NCBI GenBank assembly: GCA_937967795.1
Contig: CALBSK010000108.1
Span: forward strand, 1-9,228
Source: an uncultured Alphaproteobacteria bacterium
GTDB taxonomy: Bacteria; Pseudomonadota; Alphaproteobacteria; UBA9655
Length of the DNA stretch: 9,228 nt
Direction: 5' to 3'
A program made the translations under genes and the position numbers. Under the pieces are notes generated by a model that saw nothing but the letters and a program-made list of their open reading frames with translations, did no database searches and was not told the origin of the DNA. Below are positions 6,652 to 9,228 of this stretch, in pieces. Each line of letters begins with the position of its first letter. Positions within the stretch are counted from its first letter, which is position 1.

Positions 6652-8601
6652 ATGACTACCACATTAAATTCGGTTGCAGAATCTACACATTTGGATGAAA
6701 AAGACTCTAAAGAAGCCTTGAGTGAAAAAGCAATCAAGCTCCTTATCACCCAAGGAAAACAGCGGGGGTATATCACCTATGAAGAACTCAATGAGGTTCT
6801 TCCCGAAGACAAACTCAACTCCGAACAAATTGAAGATTTTATGTCCTCAATAACTGAAATGGGCATTAATATTGTTGAAGATGAAGAAACTGAGCAAGAA
6901 GGAAAACCCAAACATATCCAATTCGATGAAGAAAGTGGAGAAGAGCGAGAAGATTTACCTGAAGCAAGGGAGGTCGGTCGAACGGACGATCCCGTCCGTC
7001 TTTATTTAAGTGAGATGGGAAGTGTTGAGCTTCTCTCTCGGGAAGGTGAAATCGAAATCGCCAAGCGCATTGAAGCGGGTCGAGAAATGATGATCGGAGC
7101 CATTTGTGAAAGTCCGCTTACAATTCGTGCCATTGTCGCTTGGAGAGATGCTCTGAATCAAGACCAAATGCTCTTACGTGACATTATTGATATCGAATCC
7201 ACCTATAGCCAAGGTCCCTCTGATGAAGAGGCCATTTCTGAAGAATTTGAAGCAGAAAGCTTACTGGTTGACAGCCCTTTAATTGAAAATCCCTCGGATG
7301 AGGAAGAAGGCTTTAGCGATGAAGAAGGGGGCGGCCTTTCTATATCTGCTATGGAAAGTTCTTTGCGTCCTCAAGTAGTTGAGACCTTTGATAAAATCGC
7401 TAAAACTTATGCTCAATTCTATAAACTTCAAGAACAGCGCCTGAAAATTCTTCAGGAAGGCAAAGAACATTCCTCATCCATTGAAAAAAAATACGAAGAA
7501 CAGCGCTACAAACTTATTGAACTTATGGAAGGTATTCATCTCAATGCCTCTCGGATTGAGCAATTGGTAGAGCAGCTGTATACTCTCAATCGTAAGCTCG
7601 TAGGCCTCGAAGGACGTCTTTTGCGACTTGCTGAGTCTGCAGGTGTTAAACGCGAAAAGTTTCTTGACCAGTACTATGGGAGTGAACTGGATCCCGACTG
7701 GTTTAAAAAGCTTACCCATCTTTCTGAGAAAGGGTGGCCAAAATTTTTAGAAAAATATAAAGATGAAGCTCTTAGTATTCGCCAAATCATTGGTGAAGTT
7801 GCAGCTGAATCAGCTCTACCCATTTCTGAATTTAGACGTATCGTAGGAACCGTTCAAAAAGGAGAACGTGAATCCTCTCGCGCTAAAAAAGAGATGATTG
7901 AAGCAAACCTCCGTCTTGTTATTTCAATTGCAAAAAAATACACCAATCGTGGTCTTCAATTTTTAGATTTAATTCAAGAAGGTAATATTGGCTTGATGAA
8001 AGCCGTGGATAAGTTCGAGTATCGCCGTGGTTATAAGTTTTCAACCTATGCCACATGGTGGATTCGCCAAGCCATCACACGCTCTATTGCAGATCAAGCC
8101 CGCACAATTCGTATCCCCGTTCATATGATCGAAACAATTAACAAACTGGTGCGCACGTCTCGCCAAATGCTTCATGAAATAGGTCGAGAGCCCACACCCG
8201 AAGAACTTGCCGACAAACTGAAAATGCCTCTCGATAAGGTCCGAAAAGTAATGAAAATTGCGAAAGAGCCTATTAGCCTTGAGACCCCTATTGGAGATGA
8301 AGAAGACGGCCATTTAGGAGATTTTATCGAAGATAAAAATGCTATTGTCCCTGTAGATGCAGCGGTTCGTTCAAACTTAAAAGAAACGACAACCCGCGTA
8401 CTCGCAAGCCTTACCCCTCGCGAAGAACGTGTTTTACGCATGCGTTTTGGTATTGGAATGAACACGGACCACACCTTAGAGGAAGTTGGTCAACAATTTT
8501 CGGTAACGCGCGAACGCATCCGTCAAATTGAAGCAAAAGCCCTACGAAAACTCAAGCATCCAAGTCGCTCTCGGAAATTACGGAGCTTCTTAGATACATA
8601 A
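6652..8601 (+). CDS. rpoD: Housekeeping RNA polymerase sigma factor RpoD (sigma70)
   Basis: RpoD directs core RNA polymerase to housekeeping promoters. Residue positions below count from ATG 6652 (649 residues). Region 1.1 lies at about 25-82, region 1.2 at about 113-145 (DPVRLYLSEMGSVELLSREG), then a long acidic, helical non-conserved insert (about 150-390) typical of proteobacterial RpoD. Region 2 starts near 417 (ANLRLVISIAKKY) and includes the -10 recognition/melting helix TYATWWIRQAITR with the Trp pair at 469-470. Region 4 begins near 587 (LTPREERVL), with the -35 helix-turn-helix TLEEVGQQFSVTRERIRQIE at about 608. ATG 6643 in the same frame directly abuts the AAAGG ribosome-binding site, so ATG 6652, 9 nt after it, is preferred. 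It follows dnaG by 59 nt with no visible terminator, suggesting cotranscription. Confidence 0.97.
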   Translation: MTTTLNSVAESTHLDEKDSKEALSEKAIKLLITQGKQRGYITYEELNEVLPEDKLNSEQIEDFMSSITEMGINIVEDEETEQEGKPKHIQFDEESGEEREDLPEAREVGRTDDPVRLYLSEMGSVELLSREGEIEIAKRIEAGREMMIGAICESPLTIRAIVAWRDALNQDQMLLRDIIDIESTYSQGPSDEEAISEEFEAESLLVDSPLIENPSDEEEGFSDEEGGGLSISAMESSLRPQVVETFDKIAKTYAQFYKLQEQRLKILQEGKEHSSSIEKKYEEQRYKLIELMEGIHLNASRIEQLVEQLYTLNRKLVGLEGRLLRLAESAGVKREKFLDQYYGSELDPDWFKKLTHLSEKGWPKFLEKYKDEALSIRQIIGEVAAESALPISEFRRIVGTVQKGERESSRAKKEMIEANLRLVISIAKKYTNRGLQFLDLIQEGNIGLMKAVDKFEYRRGYKFSTYATWWIRQAITRSIADQARTIRIPVHMIETINKLVRTSRQMLHEIGREPTPEELADKLKMPLDKVRKVMKIAKEPISLETPIGDEEDGHLGDFIEDKNAIVPVDAAVRSNLKETTTRVLASLTPREERVLRMRFGIGMNTDHTLEEVGQQFSVTRERIRQIEAKALRKLKHPSRSRKLRSFLDT

Positions 8602-8605
8602 AAGA

Positions 8606-9173
8606 TTAGGACAACCACTCACTCTCTTTTCCAAGAGGAAGAGAGGGAGTTGTTTTCATCATCTTCTCTAAATCGTCAGCAGACATGGGAGTAGCGAAAA
8701 AATTTCCCTGAAAGACCTCACAATTTTTTTTCACCAAAAAATTCAGCTGTTCTTGTGTTTCTACACCTTCAGCAAGAACATTATAATTTAGACTTCTAGC
8801 CATATCAATAATGGCCTGAATAATTACCTCATCACTTCTATCAATATCAATATTTTGTATAAAAGATTGATCTATTTTCAAACGATCTACATGCAATTTT
8901 TTAAGATAGTTCAGACTTGAATTGCCCGTTCCAAAATCATCAAGAGCTACTTGTACCCCTATCTCTTTCAGTTCCTTAATCACCTCCAAAACTTCAGGAT
9001 TAGAGATAATTACATTTTCCGTGACCTCAACTTCAAGATGTTTTGGAGTCAACCCCGTTTGTGTGAGTATATTTTTTACCTTCATTATAAAATCAGGTTG
9101 CTTAAATTGATAATTAGCAACGTTTACCCCCACTCGCACAATGGGTAATCCCTGATCTTGCCACGCTTTATTT
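8606..9173 (-). pseudogene. EAL-domain c-di-GMP phosphodiesterase gene, 5'-truncated
   Basis: EAL domains hydrolyse cyclic di-GMP. The remaining frame reads in from the right repeat (NKAWQDQGLP) and ends at TAA 8608-8606. It keeps the metal- and substrate-binding positions of the later domain: N of GVNVAN, E of EVTEN, both D of DDFGTG, K of LKIDQSF, E of AEGVET and Q of FQGNFF. The first part of the domain, including the EAL motif itself, would lie beyond 9173 and is absent. Frame continuity stops at a TGA inside the repeat. The GTG at 9139 (the longest apparent start) falls within conserved domain sequence and is not a natural start. The protein should therefore be inactive unless the N-terminal portion lies elsewhere. 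The stop is 4 nt from the convergent rpoD stop. Confidence 0.8.
8613..8657 (+). terminator. Intrinsic terminator of rpoD, inside the EAL remnant
   Basis: ACTCaCTCTC(TT)TTCC - AAGA - GGAA GAGAG g GGAGT hairpin (8617-8650) has a long stem with one mismatch and a 2-nt bulge, can extend by AAC/GTT, and is followed by TGTTTTC. It lies 15 nt after the rpoD TAA. It overlaps the last codons of the convergent EAL gene (the SLPLGKESEWLS end). Confidence 0.6.
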
Positions 9174-9227
9174 GTGTGCTGTCAGCAACGGTGTGTGACT
9201 TAAGATCTCCAACTAAATAAAATTTTC
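9174..9227 (-). repeat. Right copy of 54-bp inverted repeat (probable insertion-element end)
   Basis: Exact reverse complement of 1-54; the next base outward (9228) also lies in the repeat but has no counterpart at the left edge. Identity ends where the EAL coding frame begins. Both copies therefore present the same end of the same element, in opposite orientation, towards the window interior. No transposase coding is visible. Confidence 0.75.
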
Positions 9228-9228
9228 C

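Noticed and set aside
8606..9139. GTG at 9139 as the true start of an intact EAL protein
   Set aside because: It falls inside conserved EAL domain sequence, and the coding signal continues upstream (WQDQGLP) to the repeat edge.
1..9228. Search for CRISPR arrays, tRNA/rRNA genes, toxin-antitoxin or defence genes
   Set aside because: No regularly spaced repeats, no RNA gene motifs and no recognisable defence proteins seen on either strand.

Overview
The window looks like an ordinary chromosomal segment of a low-GC alphaproteobacterium (GC about 40% by eye, not counted). The clearest evidence is the dnaG-rpoD pair, with an RpoD that carries a large acidic non-conserved insert. The neighbours suggest a host-associated lineage (Holosporales/Caedibacter-like or similar): a barrel protein of a kind I associate with Chlamydiae and other intracellular bacteria, a tandem pair of MFS permeases of a type common in intracellular bacteria, and gene remnants next to insertion-sequence-like ends. 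This taxonomic placement is inference.

Layout. Positions 1-54 and 9174-9227 are a perfect 54-bp inverted repeat, and each copy abuts a truncated gene. On the left is a 3' remnant of an unrecognised membrane-associated gene (55-180, +). On the right is an EAL-domain gene that has lost its 5' part (9173 down to 8606, -). The simplest reading is that the segment lies between two oppositely oriented copies of one insertion element, of which only the outermost bases are visible. After the left remnant come a promoter-like region with an 11-bp tandem repeat and an outer-membrane beta-barrel gene (345-1202, +). That gene converges on a small four-helix membrane protein gene (1251-1583, -), with hairpins packed between them.

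The rest of the + strand holds two paralogous 12-TM MFS transporters (1738-3006 and 3064-4380), a periplasmic PCu(A)C copper chaperone (4391-4825), DNA primase (4835-6592, TTG start) and the housekeeping sigma factor RpoD (6652-8601). Gaps from the second permease to dnaG are about 10 nt. A sigma70-like promoter lies just ahead of the second permease, so permease 2, copper chaperone, dnaG and rpoD could share a transcript. A hairpin inside the 3' end of the convergent EAL remnant probably terminates rpoD.

I found no defence system, CRISPR array, tRNA, rRNA or undescribed multigene system. The items most worth checking are the boundary repeats with their two broken genes, and an in-frame A-rich slippery heptamer behind a Shine-Dalgarno-like AGGAGG inside dnaG, at the junction between the zinc and polymerase domains.
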